NCBI GenBank assembly: GCA_934647195.1
Contig: CAKUFD010000009.1
Coordinates: 1-64,000 of the forward strand
Direction: 5' to 3'
Source of the DNA: an uncultured Collinsella sp.
GTDB taxonomy: Bacteria; Actinomycetota; Coriobacteriia; Coriobacteriales; Coriobacteriaceae
Length of the DNA stretch: 64,000 nt
Part shown: piece by piece, positions 6,723 through 15,207 of the stretch
How positions within the stretch are numbered: position 1 is the stretch's first letter
How the letters are laid out: each line of letters begins with the position of its first letter
Notes under the pieces: model-generated
What the model was told of the DNA's origin: nothing
The model's database searches: none
What the model saw: only the letters and a program-made list of their open reading frames with translations
Translations under genes and position numbers: made by a program

Positions 6723-7259
6723 GTGTCTCGTATCGGTAATAAGCCTGTCCAGATTCCCGCTGGAGTCGAAGTGGCAGTCAACGGCACTCACGTGTCCGTC
6801 AAGGGCCCCAAGGGCACCCTTGAGAACGATTTCTATGAGAATCTGACCATCGAGGTCGAGGGCGACACCCTGCACGTCTCCCGCCCCGATGACGAGCGTG
6901 AGACCCGCGCTATGCACGGCCTCACCCGCGCCCTCATCCACAACATGGTCGTGGGCGTTTCCGAGGGCTACACCAAGGGCCTCGAGCTCGCTGGCGTCGG
7001 CTACCGTGTCCAGCTCAAGGGCAAGGACCTCGAGCTGTCCCTCGGTTATTCTCACCCCGTTAACTATGCAGCTCCCGAAGGCATCACCTTCGAGGTGCCC
7101 GATAACACGCACATCAACGTCAAGGGCATCAACAAGCAGCAGGTCGGCCAGGTTGCCGCGGAGATCCGCAGCAAGCGCGCCCCCGAGCCTTACAAGGGCA
7201 AGGGTATCCACTACGTTGGCGAGCACATCCGTCGTAAGCTCGGTAAGGCCGCTAAGTAG
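6723..7259 (+). CDS. rplF: 50S ribosomal protein L6
   Basis: A 178-residue L6, which sits near the factor-binding site of the 50S subunit. Recognised by [15 protein letters not shown] at the N terminus and the conserved [25 protein letters not shown] C terminus. The start is GTG, preceded by AAAGGAG. Full family length with the duplicated L6 fold. The gap to rplR contains a 7-bp hairpin CACCTAA/TTAGGTG at 7267-7300. Confidence 0.98.
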   Translation: MSRIGNKPVQIPAGVEVAVNGTHVSVKGPKGTLENDFYENLTIEVEGDTLHVSRPDDERETRAMHGLTRALIHNMVVGVSEGYTKGLELAGVGYRVQLKGKDLELSLGYSHPVNYAAPEGITFEVPDNTHINVKGINKQQVGQVAAEIRSKRAPEPYKGKGIHYVGEHIRRKLGKAAK

Positions 7260-7329
7260 TAGGTCCCACCTAATGCGCAAGTCCGATACCCCGTTAGGTG
7301 TCGGCACTGACTTCTAAGGAGTATTCAGC

Positions 7330-7695
7330 ATGAATAAGCATAAGGCGAAGTTGGCGGGTCTCAAGCGTCGTCAGCGTCGTGTTCGCGGTAAGATCTCGGG
7401 CACTGCCGAGCGTCCGCGTCTGCGCGTTACCCGCACCAACGCCAACATCTACGCCCAGATCATCGACGATACCGAGGGTTCTCGCACCCTGGTTTCCGCT
7501 TCGACGCTCGAGGCTGAGTTCGAGGGCATGACCACCTCGAACAAGACGGCTGCCGAGAAGGTTGGCGAGCTCGTCGCCAAGCGCGCTCTCGAGGCCGGTA
7601 TCACTGCCGTCGCCTTCGACCGCGGTGGCCGCATCTATCACGGCCGCGTCAAGGCCCTCGCTGACGGCGCCCGCGCCGCTGGTCTCAAGTTCTAG
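7330..7695 (+). CDS. rplR: 50S ribosomal protein L18
   Basis: A 121-residue L18 that, with L5, carries 5S rRNA into the large subunit. The conserved basic N terminus ([13 protein letters not shown]), [18 protein letters not shown] and the C-terminal [17 protein letters not shown] are all present. ATG at 7330 follows AAGGAG. Spacing to rpsE is 14 bases, so the two are tightly coupled. Confidence 0.98.
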   Translation: MNKHKAKLAGLKRRQRRVRGKISGTAERPRLRVTRTNANIYAQIIDDTEGSRTLVSASTLEAEFEGMTTSNKTAAEKVGELVAKRALEAGITAVAFDRGGRIYHGRVKALADGARAAGLKF

Positions 7696-7709
7696 GAGGT
7701 TTGTAGCAC

Positions 7710-8231
7710 ATGGCTCGTAATCAAAAGCAGCGCGAGGCCTCCGAGTTCGAGGAGCGCGTCGTTTTCATCAACCGTGTTTCCAAGACCGTCAAGGGCGGTC
7801 GCCGCATGTCCCTCGTCGCTCTCGTTGTCGTGGGCGATGGCAAGGGCAATGTGGGTCTTGGCATGGGTAAGTCCGCTGAGGTGCCCCTGGCTATCTCCAA
7901 GGCTTCCCTGGACGCCAAGAAGAACATGTTCCACGTGCCCGTGACCGAGGATGGCACCATTCCTCATGAGGTCGAGGGTCACTTCGGTGCTGGCCGCATC
8001 GTCATCAAGCCCGCTGTCGAGGGTACCGGCGTTATCGCCGGTGGCGCCGTGCGTCCCCTCTTCGAGCTTGCCGGCATCAAGAACGTCCTGTCCAAGTCTC
8101 TCGGTACCGACAACGGTCTGAACATCATCAAGGCCGCTTGCGAGGGCCTCAAGGAGCTCTCCGCTCCCGAGGATGTCGCCGCTCGTCGTGGTATCACCGT
8201 TTCCGAGATGTTTACCGGGAAGGTGAAGTAG
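7710..8231 (+). CDS. rpsE: 30S ribosomal protein S5
   Basis: A 173-residue S5, involved in decoding accuracy and mRNA unwinding at the 30S entry site. It shows the dsRBD-like N-terminal domain ([19 protein letters not shown]) with the [12 protein letters not shown] loop, then the C-terminal [20 protein letters not shown] domain. ATG follows AGGAGG at close spacing to rplR. Length is normal. Confidence 0.98.
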   Translation: MARNQKQREASEFEERVVFINRVSKTVKGGRRMSLVALVVVGDGKGNVGLGMGKSAEVPLAISKASLDAKKNMFHVPVTEDGTIPHEVEGHFGAGRIVIKPAVEGTGVIAGGAVRPLFELAGIKNVLSKSLGTDNGLNIIKAACEGLKELSAPEDVAARRGITVSEMFTGKVK

Positions 8232-8233
8232 GA

Positions 8234-8416
8234 ATGGCTAACACCATCAAGATTCGTCAGATTCGCAGCACCAACGGCTGCAAGGGCGATCAGGTCAAGA
8301 CCGTTCGCGCCCTCGGCCTGCACAGGATCCGTGAGGAGCGCGAGATCGCTGATAACGAGAGCGTTCGCGGTATGCTCTTCAAGGTCAAGCACCTTGTCGA
8401 GATTGTAGAGGAGTAG
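8234..8416 (+). CDS. rpmD: 50S ribosomal protein L30
   Basis: A 60-residue bacterial L30 (MANTIKIRQIRSTNGCKG, then VRALGLHRIREEREI and MLFKVKHLVEIVEE). The ATG at 8234 lies two bases after the rpsE stop, so translation is probably coupled; a longer open frame upstream is just rpsE read in another frame. Two bases separate it from rplO. L30 is absent from some bacterial lineages but is clearly kept here. Confidence 0.97.
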   Translation: MANTIKIRQIRSTNGCKGDQVKTVRALGLHRIREEREIADNESVRGMLFKVKHLVEIVEE

Positions 8417-8418
8417 CA

Positions 8419-8868
8419 ATGCAGCTTCACGATCTTACTCCCGCACCGGGCTCTACGCACAAGCGTAAGCGTGTCGGTCGCGGTAATTCTTCCGGTCACG
8501 GCACCACTGCCGGCCGCGGTCAGAACGGTCAGGGTTCCCGTTCCGGTGGCACCAAGGGTGCCGGCTTCGAGGGCGGCCAGACTCCGCTCGCGATGCGTCT
8601 GCCTAAGCTCCCCGGCTTCCGCAACCCCCGTCGTATCGAGTACAGCCCGATCAACATCTCCGCTCTCGATGCCCGTTTCGAGGACGGCGCTGTGGTCGAC
8701 GGTGCTGCACTGAAGGCCGCTGGCCTCATCAAGAGCGAGTTCGAGCCCGTCAAGGTGCTCGGCAACGGCGAGATCAGCAAGAAACTCACGGTCAAGGTCG
8801 ATAAGGCTTCGGCTTCTGCCAAGGCTAAGATCGAGGCCGCTGGAGGGTCGGTCGAGCTGCCGTGCTAA
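8419..8868 (+). CDS. rplO: 50S ribosomal protein L15
   Basis: A 149-residue L15, an early-assembling protein of the 50S subunit. The Gly-rich N-terminal extension (KRKRVGRGNSSGHGTTAGRG) threads into 23S rRNA, and the globular part carries the PKLPGFRNPRR stretch. ATG follows GAGGAG. Its last codons overlap the GTG start of secY by seven bases, the usual coupling of these two genes. Confidence 0.98.
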   Translation: MQLHDLTPAPGSTHKRKRVGRGNSSGHGTTAGRGQNGQGSRSGGTKGAGFEGGQTPLAMRLPKLPGFRNPRRIEYSPINISALDARFEDGAVVDGAALKAAGLIKSEFEPVKVLGNGEISKKLTVKVDKASASAKAKIEAAGGSVELPC

Positions 8869-10148
8869 CTGGTCTTAAAAACGCATTCTCTATCAAAGAG
8901 CTGCGCGGCAAGATCATTTTCACCATCGCCATGCTTGTGCTGTACCGTCTCGGTGCGCACATTCCCGTGCCCGGTATCCCCTTCCAGGGGATAACGGGCC
9001 TTTTCTCGAATACCGATACCTCGGTGGCTTCGGGTGCTATGGCCCTGCTGAACTTGTTCTCCGGTGGCGCTTTGGCGTATGTGTCGGTGTTCTCCTTGGG
9101 CATCATGCCCTACATCACGAGCTCGATCATCCTTCAGATGCTTCAGGCCGTGGTCCCGTCTCTTCACGAGCTTGCTCGTGAGGGCGAGGTCGGTCAGACC
9201 AAGATCACCCAGTATTCGCGTTATCTTACGCTTGCTCTCGCAATCCTGAACTCGATCGGTTACCTGTTCCTGTTCAAGAGCTTTGGCATCAGCTTTAACG
9301 GTGCCGATGCACCCGAGATCATCTTCGATATCGTGATTGTGGGTACGCTTGTGGCCGGCGCCATGCTCATCATGTGGATGGGCGAGCTCATTACCCAGCG
9401 TGGTATCGGCAACGGCATGAGCCTTATCATCTTCGCCAACATCATGGCGGGCCTGCCTCAGTCGATCTACTCGAGTGTTGAGAACGGCAGCAACGGCATC
9501 GTGATGACCGCTATCGTTTGCGTGGTCATCCTGATCGTCATCCCGCTGATCGTCTACATCGAGCGCGGCCAGCGTCGCATCCCGGTGCAGTACGCCAAGC
9601 GCGTTGTCGGTCGTCGCATGATGGGCGGCCAGTCCACGTACCTTCCCATCAAGGTAAACACCGCGGGCGTCATCCCCATCATCTTCGCGAGCGCACTTCT
9701 GTACTTCCCGGCACAGGTCGCTGTGTTCTTCCCGGGCATCACTTGGATTCAGGTCGTCGCTGGCGCCCTGTCTTCCGGTTGGCTCAACTGGGTGCTCAAC
9801 GTCGTACTCATCGTGTTCTTCGCGTACTTCTACACCTCTATGGTGTTCAATCCCGAGGATACCGCCGATAACCTGCAGAGGCAGGGCGGCTTTATCCCCG
9901 GTGTGCGCCCGGGTCGCGCTACCGCTGCCTACATCAAGAACGCGCTGTCCAAGATCACCCTGCCTTCTGCCATCTTCCTGGCCGTTATCGCCATTGTGCC
10001 TTCGATCGTGTTCAGCTATACCGGCAACACGCTCATCCGTGCCTTCGGCGGTACTTCCATCCTTATTATGGTGGGCGTCGTTCTCGATACCATCGCCAAG
10101 GTGGAGAGCCAGATGAAGATGTACGATTACGACGGGTTCTTTAAATAA
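8862..10148 (+). CDS. secY: Preprotein translocase channel subunit SecY
   Basis: A 428-residue polytopic inner-membrane protein forming the protein-conducting Sec channel with SecE and SecG; SecA, encoded at 39.4 kb, drives it. Ten transmembrane segments can be followed. Diagnostic stretches are LGIMPYITSSIILQ in the lateral-gate/plug region, QRGIGNGMSLIIF and the cytoplasmic loop QRRIPVQYAKRVVGRRM that contacts ribosome and SecA. The start is GTG at 8862 inside the rplO stop region, so expression is coupled to L15. Confidence 0.98.
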   Translation: MLTGLKNAFSIKELRGKIIFTIAMLVLYRLGAHIPVPGIPFQGITGLFSNTDTSVASGAMALLNLFSGGALAYVSVFSLGIMPYITSSIILQMLQAVVPSLHELAREGEVGQTKITQYSRYLTLALAILNSIGYLFLFKSFGISFNGADAPEIIFDIVIVGTLVAGAMLIMWMGELITQRGIGNGMSLIIFANIMAGLPQSIYSSVENGSNGIVMTAIVCVVILIVIPLIVYIERGQRRIPVQYAKRVVGRRMMGGQSTYLPIKVNTAGVIPIIFASALLYFPAQVAVFFPGITWIQVVAGALSSGWLNWVLNVVLIVFFAYFYTSMVFNPEDTADNLQRQGGFIPGVRPGRATAAYIKNALSKITLPSAIFLAVIAIVPSIVFSYTGNTLIRAFGGTSILIMVGVVLDTIAKVESQMKMYDYDGFFK

Positions 10149-10167
10149 CTCGAAGAAGGAGCATCTC

Positions 10168-10794
10168 ATGAATCTCGTACTTTTGGGAGCACCCGGTGCC
10201 GGCAAGGGCACGCAGGCTCAGCGTCTTGTTGCCGAGTTCGGCGTTGCACACATCTCCACGGGTGACCTGCTCCGTGCTGCCGTCAAGGGCGGTACCGAGC
10301 TGGGAGTACAGGCCAAGAAGTACATGGATGCTGGCGAGCTTGTGCCCGACCAGTTGGTGATCGATCTGGTCAAGGAGCGCCTTGCTGCCGACGATGCCCA
10401 GAAGGGCTTTATTCTCGATGGCTTCCCGCGCAACACCGCTCAGGCAGTGACGCTCGACTCCGAGCTCGCTGCTATGGGTCGCTCTCTTGACTGCGCCCTG
10501 CTGGTGGACGTTCCTGCCGATGTAATCATCGGTCGTCTGTCTTCGCGTCGCACTTGCCGTGACTGTGGTTACACCGGCACCGCTTCCGATACCGTGTGCC
10601 CCACCTGTGGTGGCGAGATGTATCAGCGTGACGACGATAAACCCGAGACCATCAAGAACCGTCTTGATGTCTACGAGAAGAACACCAGCCCGCTGGTCGA
10701 GTACTATCGTGGTCAGAACATTTTGAAGGTCGTCGACGGCGATCGCGATGCCGATGTCGTCTATGGCGAGGTCAAGGACGTTCTCGGTCTATGA
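10168..10794 (+). CDS. adk: Adenylate kinase, zinc-LID type
   Basis: A 208-residue cytosolic enzyme catalysing ATP + AMP to 2 ADP. The P-loop is GAPGAGKGT at residues 7-15, followed by the AMP-binding STGDLLR and GFPRNTAQA segments. The LID domain carries four cysteines (TCRDCG and CPTCGG), the Gram-positive-type structural zinc site. ATG follows GAAGGAG. The last four bases overlap the map start (ATGA), as is common in this cluster. Confidence 0.98.
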   Translation: MNLVLLGAPGAGKGTQAQRLVAEFGVAHISTGDLLRAAVKGGTELGVQAKKYMDAGELVPDQLVIDLVKERLAADDAQKGFILDGFPRNTAQAVTLDSELAAMGRSLDCALLVDVPADVIIGRLSSRRTCRDCGYTGTASDTVCPTCGGEMYQRDDDKPETIKNRLDVYEKNTSPLVEYYRGQNILKVVDGDRDADVVYGEVKDVLGL

Positions 10795-11579
10795 TCAAGA
10801 TCAAGACCGCCGCACAAATCGAAGAGATGAAAAAGGCTGGAGCGCTATCTAAGATGGCGCTCCGCCATGTTGGAGCCATGGTGCGCCCCGGCGTCTCCAC
10901 TTTCGAGCTCGATCAACTGGCAGAGCAGATCATCCGTATGCATGGGGGCAAGCCTGCCTTCAAGGGATACGGTGGGTTCCCAGGAACCATCTGCGCCTCT
11001 GTTAACGATCAGGTGGTCCATGGTATTCCCAATCCCGATGTCATCTTGCGCGATGGTGACATCTTGTCGGTTGATACTGGTGCTGTCGTTGACGGTTGGG
11101 TAGGGGACAACGCTTGGACGTTCTATTGTGGAACGCCCTCGGCCGAGGCCCAGGCCCTGTGCCAGGTTACGCGCGACTGCTTGATCGCTGGTATCAAGCA
11201 GGCGGTGCCCGGCAACTCCATTGGAGATATCGGCTATGCGATCCAGTCGCTTGCCGAGTCTCATGGATTTGGCGTCCTGCGTGATTACGTCGGCCATGGC
11301 GTTGGCCGTGATATGCATGAAGAGCCCAACGTTCCCAACTATGGTAAGAAGGGGAGGGGCGTGCGTCTTCGCGCCGGCATGGTCATTGCCATTGAGCCCA
11401 TGATCACTTTGGGCTCCAACCACGTTTCCACGGGAGCGGACGGTTGGGTGGTCTTTACTCGCGATCACCTGTGCGCCGCTCACTTCGAGAACACCATCGC
11501 CATCACCGAAGATGGCCCTGTGGTTCTCACCGCCGACGAGCACGGCGCGTGGTGCAGCCTTCAAGGCGGCTGCATGTAA
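10791..11579 (+). CDS. map: Methionine aminopeptidase type I
   Basis: A 262-residue type Ia enzyme that removes the initiator Met from nascent proteins. Metal ligands of the pita-bread fold are in place: Asp in LSVDTGAVVDGWVGD, His in HGVGRDMHEEP, Glu in VIAIEPM and the final Glu in HFENTIAI. The ATG overlaps the adk stop by four bases. The clustering of secY, adk, map and infA is the standard Gram-positive arrangement. Confidence 0.97.
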   Translation: MIKIKTAAQIEEMKKAGALSKMALRHVGAMVRPGVSTFELDQLAEQIIRMHGGKPAFKGYGGFPGTICASVNDQVVHGIPNPDVILRDGDILSVDTGAVVDGWVGDNAWTFYCGTPSAEAQALCQVTRDCLIAGIKQAVPGNSIGDIGYAIQSLAESHGFGVLRDYVGHGVGRDMHEEPNVPNYGKKGRGVRLRAGMVIAIEPMITLGSNHVSTGADGWVVFTRDHLCAAHFENTIAITEDGPVVLTADEHGAWCSLQGGCM

Positions 11580-11639
11580 TGTCAATAACGCATTAGTTGT
11601 GGAGCGATTACGAATCTTTTACCGCTTTGCGTATTGTGT

Positions 11640-11645
11640 TATAGA
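11640..11645 (+). promoter_or_regulatory. Putative -10 of an internal promoter before infA
   Basis: TATAGA at 11640-11645, with a poor -35, lies about 40 bases before infA in an AT-rich gap of 100 bases, the first substantial break in the operon since rplF. Confidence 0.35.
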
Positions 11646-11686
11646 ATTCTCAATTGCTGTCGTTTTATAGAGAAAGATGATTGCTT

Positions 11687-11905
11687 GTGAAGAAGGAAGA
11701 TGCTATCGAACTCGAGGGTACGGTAACTGAGCCGCTCCCCAACGCTATGTTTCGCGTCGAGCTCGAGAACGGTGCAACGGTTCTGTGCTCCATTTCGGGC
11801 AAGATCCGCATGAATTACATCCGTATTCTTCCCGGCGACAAGGTTGTCGTGGAGATTTCCCCGTACGACCTGACGCGCGGGCGCATCACTTATCGCTATA
11901 AGTAG
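11687..11905 (+). CDS. infA: Translation initiation factor IF-1
   Basis: A 72-residue OB-fold factor that binds the 30S A site during initiation. The family core is intact ([57 protein letters not shown]). I chose GTG at 11687, which gives the usual length. A TTG six bases earlier adds Met-Leu and is closer to the weak purine-rich AGAAAG, so it is an alternative. It has its own AT-rich upstream region. Confidence 0.95.
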   Translation: MKKEDAIELEGTVTEPLPNAMFRVELENGATVLCSISGKIRMNYIRILPGDKVVVEISPYDLTRGRITYRYK

Positions 11906-12013
11906 CGATACGCACAGAGTGCATTTCGTCGATCGCAGGAGTGCTCAGCCCGCGATCGCGTTTGCATGTGTATCCAGCCTATCGTTTTTAACGCCTGCGG
12001 CTGGGCGAGTAGA

Positions 12014-12019
12014 TATAGT
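12014..12019 (+). promoter_or_regulatory. Putative -10 before rpmJ
   Basis: TATAGT lies 35 bases before the rpmJ ATG, with a T-rich segment about 25 bases upstream as a poor -35. The 149-base gap also has a hairpin CGATCGC/GCGATCG around 11930-11960. An internal promoter for the alpha operon here is plausible. Confidence 0.4.
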
Positions 12020-12054
12020 ACGTTGTAGTTTGAGCACTACCGAGAGGAAGAACG

Positions 12055-12168
12055 ATGAAGGTACGTCCTTCGGTCAAGAAGATGTGCGATAAGTGCAAGA
12101 TCATCCGACGCCACGGCAAGATTCTCGTTATCTGCGAGAATCCTCGCCACAAGCAGCGTCAGGGCTAA
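12055..12168 (+). CDS. rpmJ: 50S ribosomal protein L36
   Basis: A 37-residue L36, too short for most ORF listings. The zinc-binding type is shown by three Cys and one His: CDKC, then CENPRH. Sequence begins [14 protein letters not shown] and ends KQRQG, a textbook match. ATG at 12055 follows GAGGAAG. It starts the alpha-operon block (L36-S13-S11-S4-RpoA-L17). Confidence 0.98.
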   Translation: MKVRPSVKKMCDKCKIIRRHGKILVICENPRHKQRQG

Positions 12169-12183
12169 GAGAGGAGACCAACG

Positions 12184-12558
12184 TTGGCCCGTATTAATGG
12201 TGTCGACCTTCCGCGCGAGAAGCGTGTTGAGATCGGTCTGACCTACATCTACGGCATCGGCCGCACTACCGCCACCAAGATCTGCAACGAGTGCAACATC
12301 AATGTTGACACCCGTGTTAAGGATCTTACGGAAGACGAAATCGATGCGATCCGTAAGTACATCGACAACGCCCAGCTTATGGTTGAGGGCGATCTGCGCC
12401 GCGAGCGCAACATGAACGTCAAGCGTCTGATGGACATCGGCTGCAACCGTGGCCTCCGTCACCGCAAGGGCCTCCCCGTCCGTGGACAGCGCACCCACAC
12501 TAACGCTCGTACCCGTAAGGGTCCGAAGCGTCAGATCGGTGCCAAGAAGAAGAAATAA
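12184..12558 (+). CDS. rpsM: 30S ribosomal protein S13
   Basis: A 124-residue S13 of the 30S head, which contacts P-site tRNA and bridges to L5. The start is TTG at 12184 behind GAGGAGA, giving the canonical [14 protein letters not shown]. The helix-two-turn-helix and the basic tail [16 protein letters not shown] are intact. Confidence 0.98.
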   Translation: MARINGVDLPREKRVEIGLTYIYGIGRTTATKICNECNINVDTRVKDLTEDEIDAIRKYIDNAQLMVEGDLRRERNMNVKRLMDIGCNRGLRHRKGLPVRGQRTHTNARTRKGPKRQIGAKKKK

Positions 12559-12574
12559 GGGAGACTGACGCAAC

Positions 12575-12979
12575 ATGGCTACTGCTAAGAAGAACGTTCG
12601 CAGCGCCCGCATCAAGCGCTCTGATCGTAAGAACATCTCTGTTGGACAGGCGCACATCCGCTCCACGTTCAACAACACGATCGTTTCCATCACCGACGGC
12701 CAGGGTAATGTCATTGCCTGGAAGTCTGCCGGAACGGTTGGTTTCAAGGGCTCCCGTAAGTCCACCCCGTTCGCTGCTCAGATGGCTGCCGAGGCTTGCG
12801 CCAAGATCGCCATGGAGCACGGCATGCACAAGGTTGCCGTCTTCGTTAAGGGCCCTGGTTCTGGCCGCGAGACCGCAATTCGCTCCCTCCAGGCTGCTGG
12901 CCTCGAGGTCTCGAGCATCCAGGACAAGACTCCCATCCCGCACAACGGCTGCCGCCCCAAGAAGCGTCGTCGCGTGTAA
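12575..12979 (+). CDS. rpsK: 30S ribosomal protein S11
   Basis: A 134-residue S11 of the 30S platform, lining the mRNA exit. Diagnostic segments are [29 protein letters not shown] and the C-terminal [16 protein letters not shown]. The family residue often converted to isoaspartate lies in the HNGC stretch. ATG follows GGGAG with 16 bases from rpsM. Confidence 0.98.
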   Translation: MATAKKNVRSARIKRSDRKNISVGQAHIRSTFNNTIVSITDGQGNVIAWKSAGTVGFKGSRKSTPFAAQMAAEACAKIAMEHGMHKVAVFVKGPGSGRETAIRSLQAAGLEVSSIQDKTPIPHNGCRPKKRRRV

Positions 12980-12998
12980 CTGAAAGGATCGATAAACT

Positions 12999-13595
12999 AT
13001 GGCAATCGACAGGACTCCGGTTCTCAAGCGCTGCCGTCAGCTCGGGATCGATCCCGCTGAGCTCGGTTACAGCAGCAAGAAGGAATCTATCCGCCAGCCT
13101 AAGCGCCGTCGCAAGGAATCCGAGTACGGCATGCAGCTGCGCGAGAAGCAGAAGGTTAAGTTCATCTACGGCGTGCTCGAGAAGCAGTTCCACAGCTACT
13201 TCGTCCGTGCTCGCAAGATGAAGGGCGTTACCGGCGAGAACCTGATGATCATTCTCGAGACCCGTCTCGACAATGTCGTCTTCCGTCTGGGCTTTGCCCG
13301 CACCCGCAAGGAGGCACGTCAGTCCGTGCGTCACGGTCACTTCACCGTGAACGGCCGTCGTGTTGACATCCCGTCCTATCTCGTCAAGCCCGGCGACGTT
13401 GTTGCCGTCGGCGAGAAGTATCGCGATCTCCTTCCCATCAAGGAGGCTCTGATCTCCTCCGAGCGTTTCGAGGTCCCCGGCTGGCTCGAGGTCGATATCG
13501 AGAAGCTGTCTGGTAACGTGCTCGCTCTGCCGACGCGTGAGCAGATCAGCGGTGATATCCACGAGCAGCTCATCGTCGAGCTCTACTCTAAGTAG
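12999..13595 (+). CDS. rpsD: 30S ribosomal protein S4
   Basis: A 198-residue S4, the primary 5'-domain 16S rRNA binder and, in many bacteria, translational repressor of the alpha operon. The S4 domain is visible at [20 protein letters not shown]. It lacks the N-terminal four-Cys zinc knuckle, so it belongs to the C-minus class. ATG at 12999 follows GAAAGGA. Placement between rpsK and rpoA is canonical. Confidence 0.98.
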   Translation: MAIDRTPVLKRCRQLGIDPAELGYSSKKESIRQPKRRRKESEYGMQLREKQKVKFIYGVLEKQFHSYFVRARKMKGVTGENLMIILETRLDNVVFRLGFARTRKEARQSVRHGHFTVNGRRVDIPSYLVKPGDVVAVGEKYRDLLPIKEALISSERFEVPGWLEVDIEKLSGNVLALPTREQISGDIHEQLIVELYSK

Positions 13596-13627
13596 TCCAT
13601 TCGGGCTGCTGAGGCTGGAGGTAATAC

Positions 13628-14569
13628 ATGTCAGAATTCATTAGGCCCCAGGTTCAGGTCGAGGAAATCAACGAAACGTCTGCGCGCGTCTCCGTTGAGC
13701 CTCTCGAGCGTGGCTATGGCGATACGCTTGGCAACTCCCTGCGTCGCGTCCTGCTTTCCTCGCTCGAAGGCGCTGCGGTTGAGGCCATCCAGATCGATGG
13801 TGCGCAGCACGAGTTCATGACTATCCCCAACATGGTTGAGGATGTCACCGATATCGTTCTGAACGTCAAGGGTCTGGTGTTCCGTTCGCTCGGTACCACC
13901 GACGAGGCCACTGCGACCATCTCGGTCGACGGTCCTTGCGAGGTTACCGGTGCAGACTTCTTCATTCCTTCGGAGTTCGAGCTCGTCAACCCCGAGCAGC
14001 ACATCGCTACCCTCAATGAGGGCGGCCACCTCACGATGAGCATGCGTATCGGCTATGGTCGCGGTTATGTCTCCTATGAGTCGAACAAGCGCGACAGCGA
14101 TCCTATCGGCATCATTCATGTCGACTCGCTGTACTCGCCTGTCCACCGTTGCGCCAAGCTCGTTGAGGCTTGCCGCGTGGGTCAGCACACCGACTACGAT
14201 CGCCTCGTTCTCGAGGTCGAGACCAACGGTGCGCTCTCTCCTCGTGACGCCGTCGTGCAGGCTGCCAATATCATCAACCAGCATATGGCTGCCTTCATGA
14301 ATTTGGCTGAGGCCCCCGAGGAGGAGGAAGAGATTTCGATCTTTGCTCCCGAGCAGACCAGCGACAACGCTGAGCTCGACAAGCAGATCGAGGATCTTGA
14401 CCTCTCGGTTCGCTCCTACAACTGCCTGAAGCGCGCGAGCATCCACTCCGTGCGTCAGCTGGTGGAGTTCTCCGAGAACGACCTGCTTAACATCCGCAAC
14501 TTCGGTGTTAAGTCGATCGAGGAAGTCAAGGACAAGCTTGAGTCTATGGGCCTGAGCCTCAAGGCATAG
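13628..14569 (+). CDS. rpoA: RNA polymerase alpha subunit
   Basis: A 313-residue alpha subunit. The N-terminal dimerisation and assembly domain (GYGDTLGNSLRRVLLSSLEG) nucleates the alpha2-beta-beta' core. After an acidic linker (EAPEEEEE), the C-terminal helix-hairpin domain (LDLSVRSYNCLKRASIHSV, LLNIRNFGVKSIEEV) binds UP elements and activators. ATG follows GGAGG. All segments are present, so both assembly and activation functions should be intact. Confidence 0.98.
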   Translation: MSEFIRPQVQVEEINETSARVSVEPLERGYGDTLGNSLRRVLLSSLEGAAVEAIQIDGAQHEFMTIPNMVEDVTDIVLNVKGLVFRSLGTTDEATATISVDGPCEVTGADFFIPSEFELVNPEQHIATLNEGGHLTMSMRIGYGRGYVSYESNKRDSDPIGIIHVDSLYSPVHRCAKLVEACRVGQHTDYDRLVLEVETNGALSPRDAVVQAANIINQHMAAFMNLAEAPEEEEEISIFAPEQTSDNAELDKQIEDLDLSVRSYNCLKRASIHSVRQLVEFSENDLLNIRNFGVKSIEEVKDKLESMGLSLKA

Positions 14570-14598
14570 CGCCCTGTTTTTAGAGGAGAAACCAGACA

Positions 14599-15087
14599 AT
14601 GCGTCACAACGTCAAGAAAGGCCTGAAGCTCGGCACCGACGCCAGCCACACCAAGGCCATGAAGAAGAGCCTCGCTAAGGCTCTCTTCGAGAACGATCGC
14701 ATCAAGACCACCGAGACCCGCGCCAAGGCCCTGCGCTCCTACGCTGAGCCTATCATCACGTGGGCTAAGAAGGGCGACCTGCACTCTCGTCGTCTGGCTA
14801 TCGCCAAGCTCGGCGATAAGCAGCTCGTGGCTGAGCTCTTCGATAAGGCCGCTCAGGGCATGTGGGCCGACCGCAACGGCGGTTACACCCGCATCATGAA
14901 GCTTGGCCGTCGTAAGGGCGACAATGCCGAGATGGTCATCATCGAGGTCGTTTCCGAGCCTGTTGCCAAGAAGGCTCCGAAGAAGGCTGCCAAGAAGGCT
15001 GCTGCCCCCAAGAAGGTTGAGGCAGAGGTCGAGGAGACCGTCGAGACTCCCGCAGCTGAGGTCGAGGAGACCACCGACGCTGAGTAG
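14599..15087 (+). CDS. rplQ: 50S ribosomal protein L17 with charged C-terminal tail
   Basis: The first 120 residues are a complete L17 (MRHNVKKGLKLGTDASHTKAM, RSYAEPIITWAKKG, GGYTRIMKLGRRKGDNAEM). A further 40 residues add a Lys/Ala-rich then Glu/Val-rich tail (KKAPKKAAKKAAAPKK, then EVEETVE twice). Such tails are known in actinobacterial L17 and are probably disordered and rRNA-contacting. ATG follows AGAGGAG. It is the last gene of the operon and is followed by a strong terminator. Confidence 0.97.
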   Translation: MRHNVKKGLKLGTDASHTKAMKKSLAKALFENDRIKTTETRAKALRSYAEPIITWAKKGDLHSRRLAIAKLGDKQLVAELFDKAAQGMWADRNGGYTRIMKLGRRKGDNAEMVIIEVVSEPVAKKAPKKAAKKAAAPKKVEAEVEETVETPAAEVEETTDAE

Positions 15088-15112
15088 CGTCAAAGATCAT
15101 TTGATCGATTTT

Positions 15113-15145
15113 AAAAGGGGTGCGCGTATGCGTGCCCCTTTTTTC
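15113..15145 (+). terminator. Terminator of the ribosomal operon
   Basis: AAAAGGGG pairs with CCCCTTTT around a partly paired CGCGTATGCG interior, with six T in the 3' tract. It lies 26 bases after the rplQ stop. Confidence 0.85.
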
Positions 15146-15207
15146 GTATCATGGGCCGATGTGCGCGCATTGCGCTTGAGTGGCGCTACCGATAGCTGGA
15201 GGTGAAT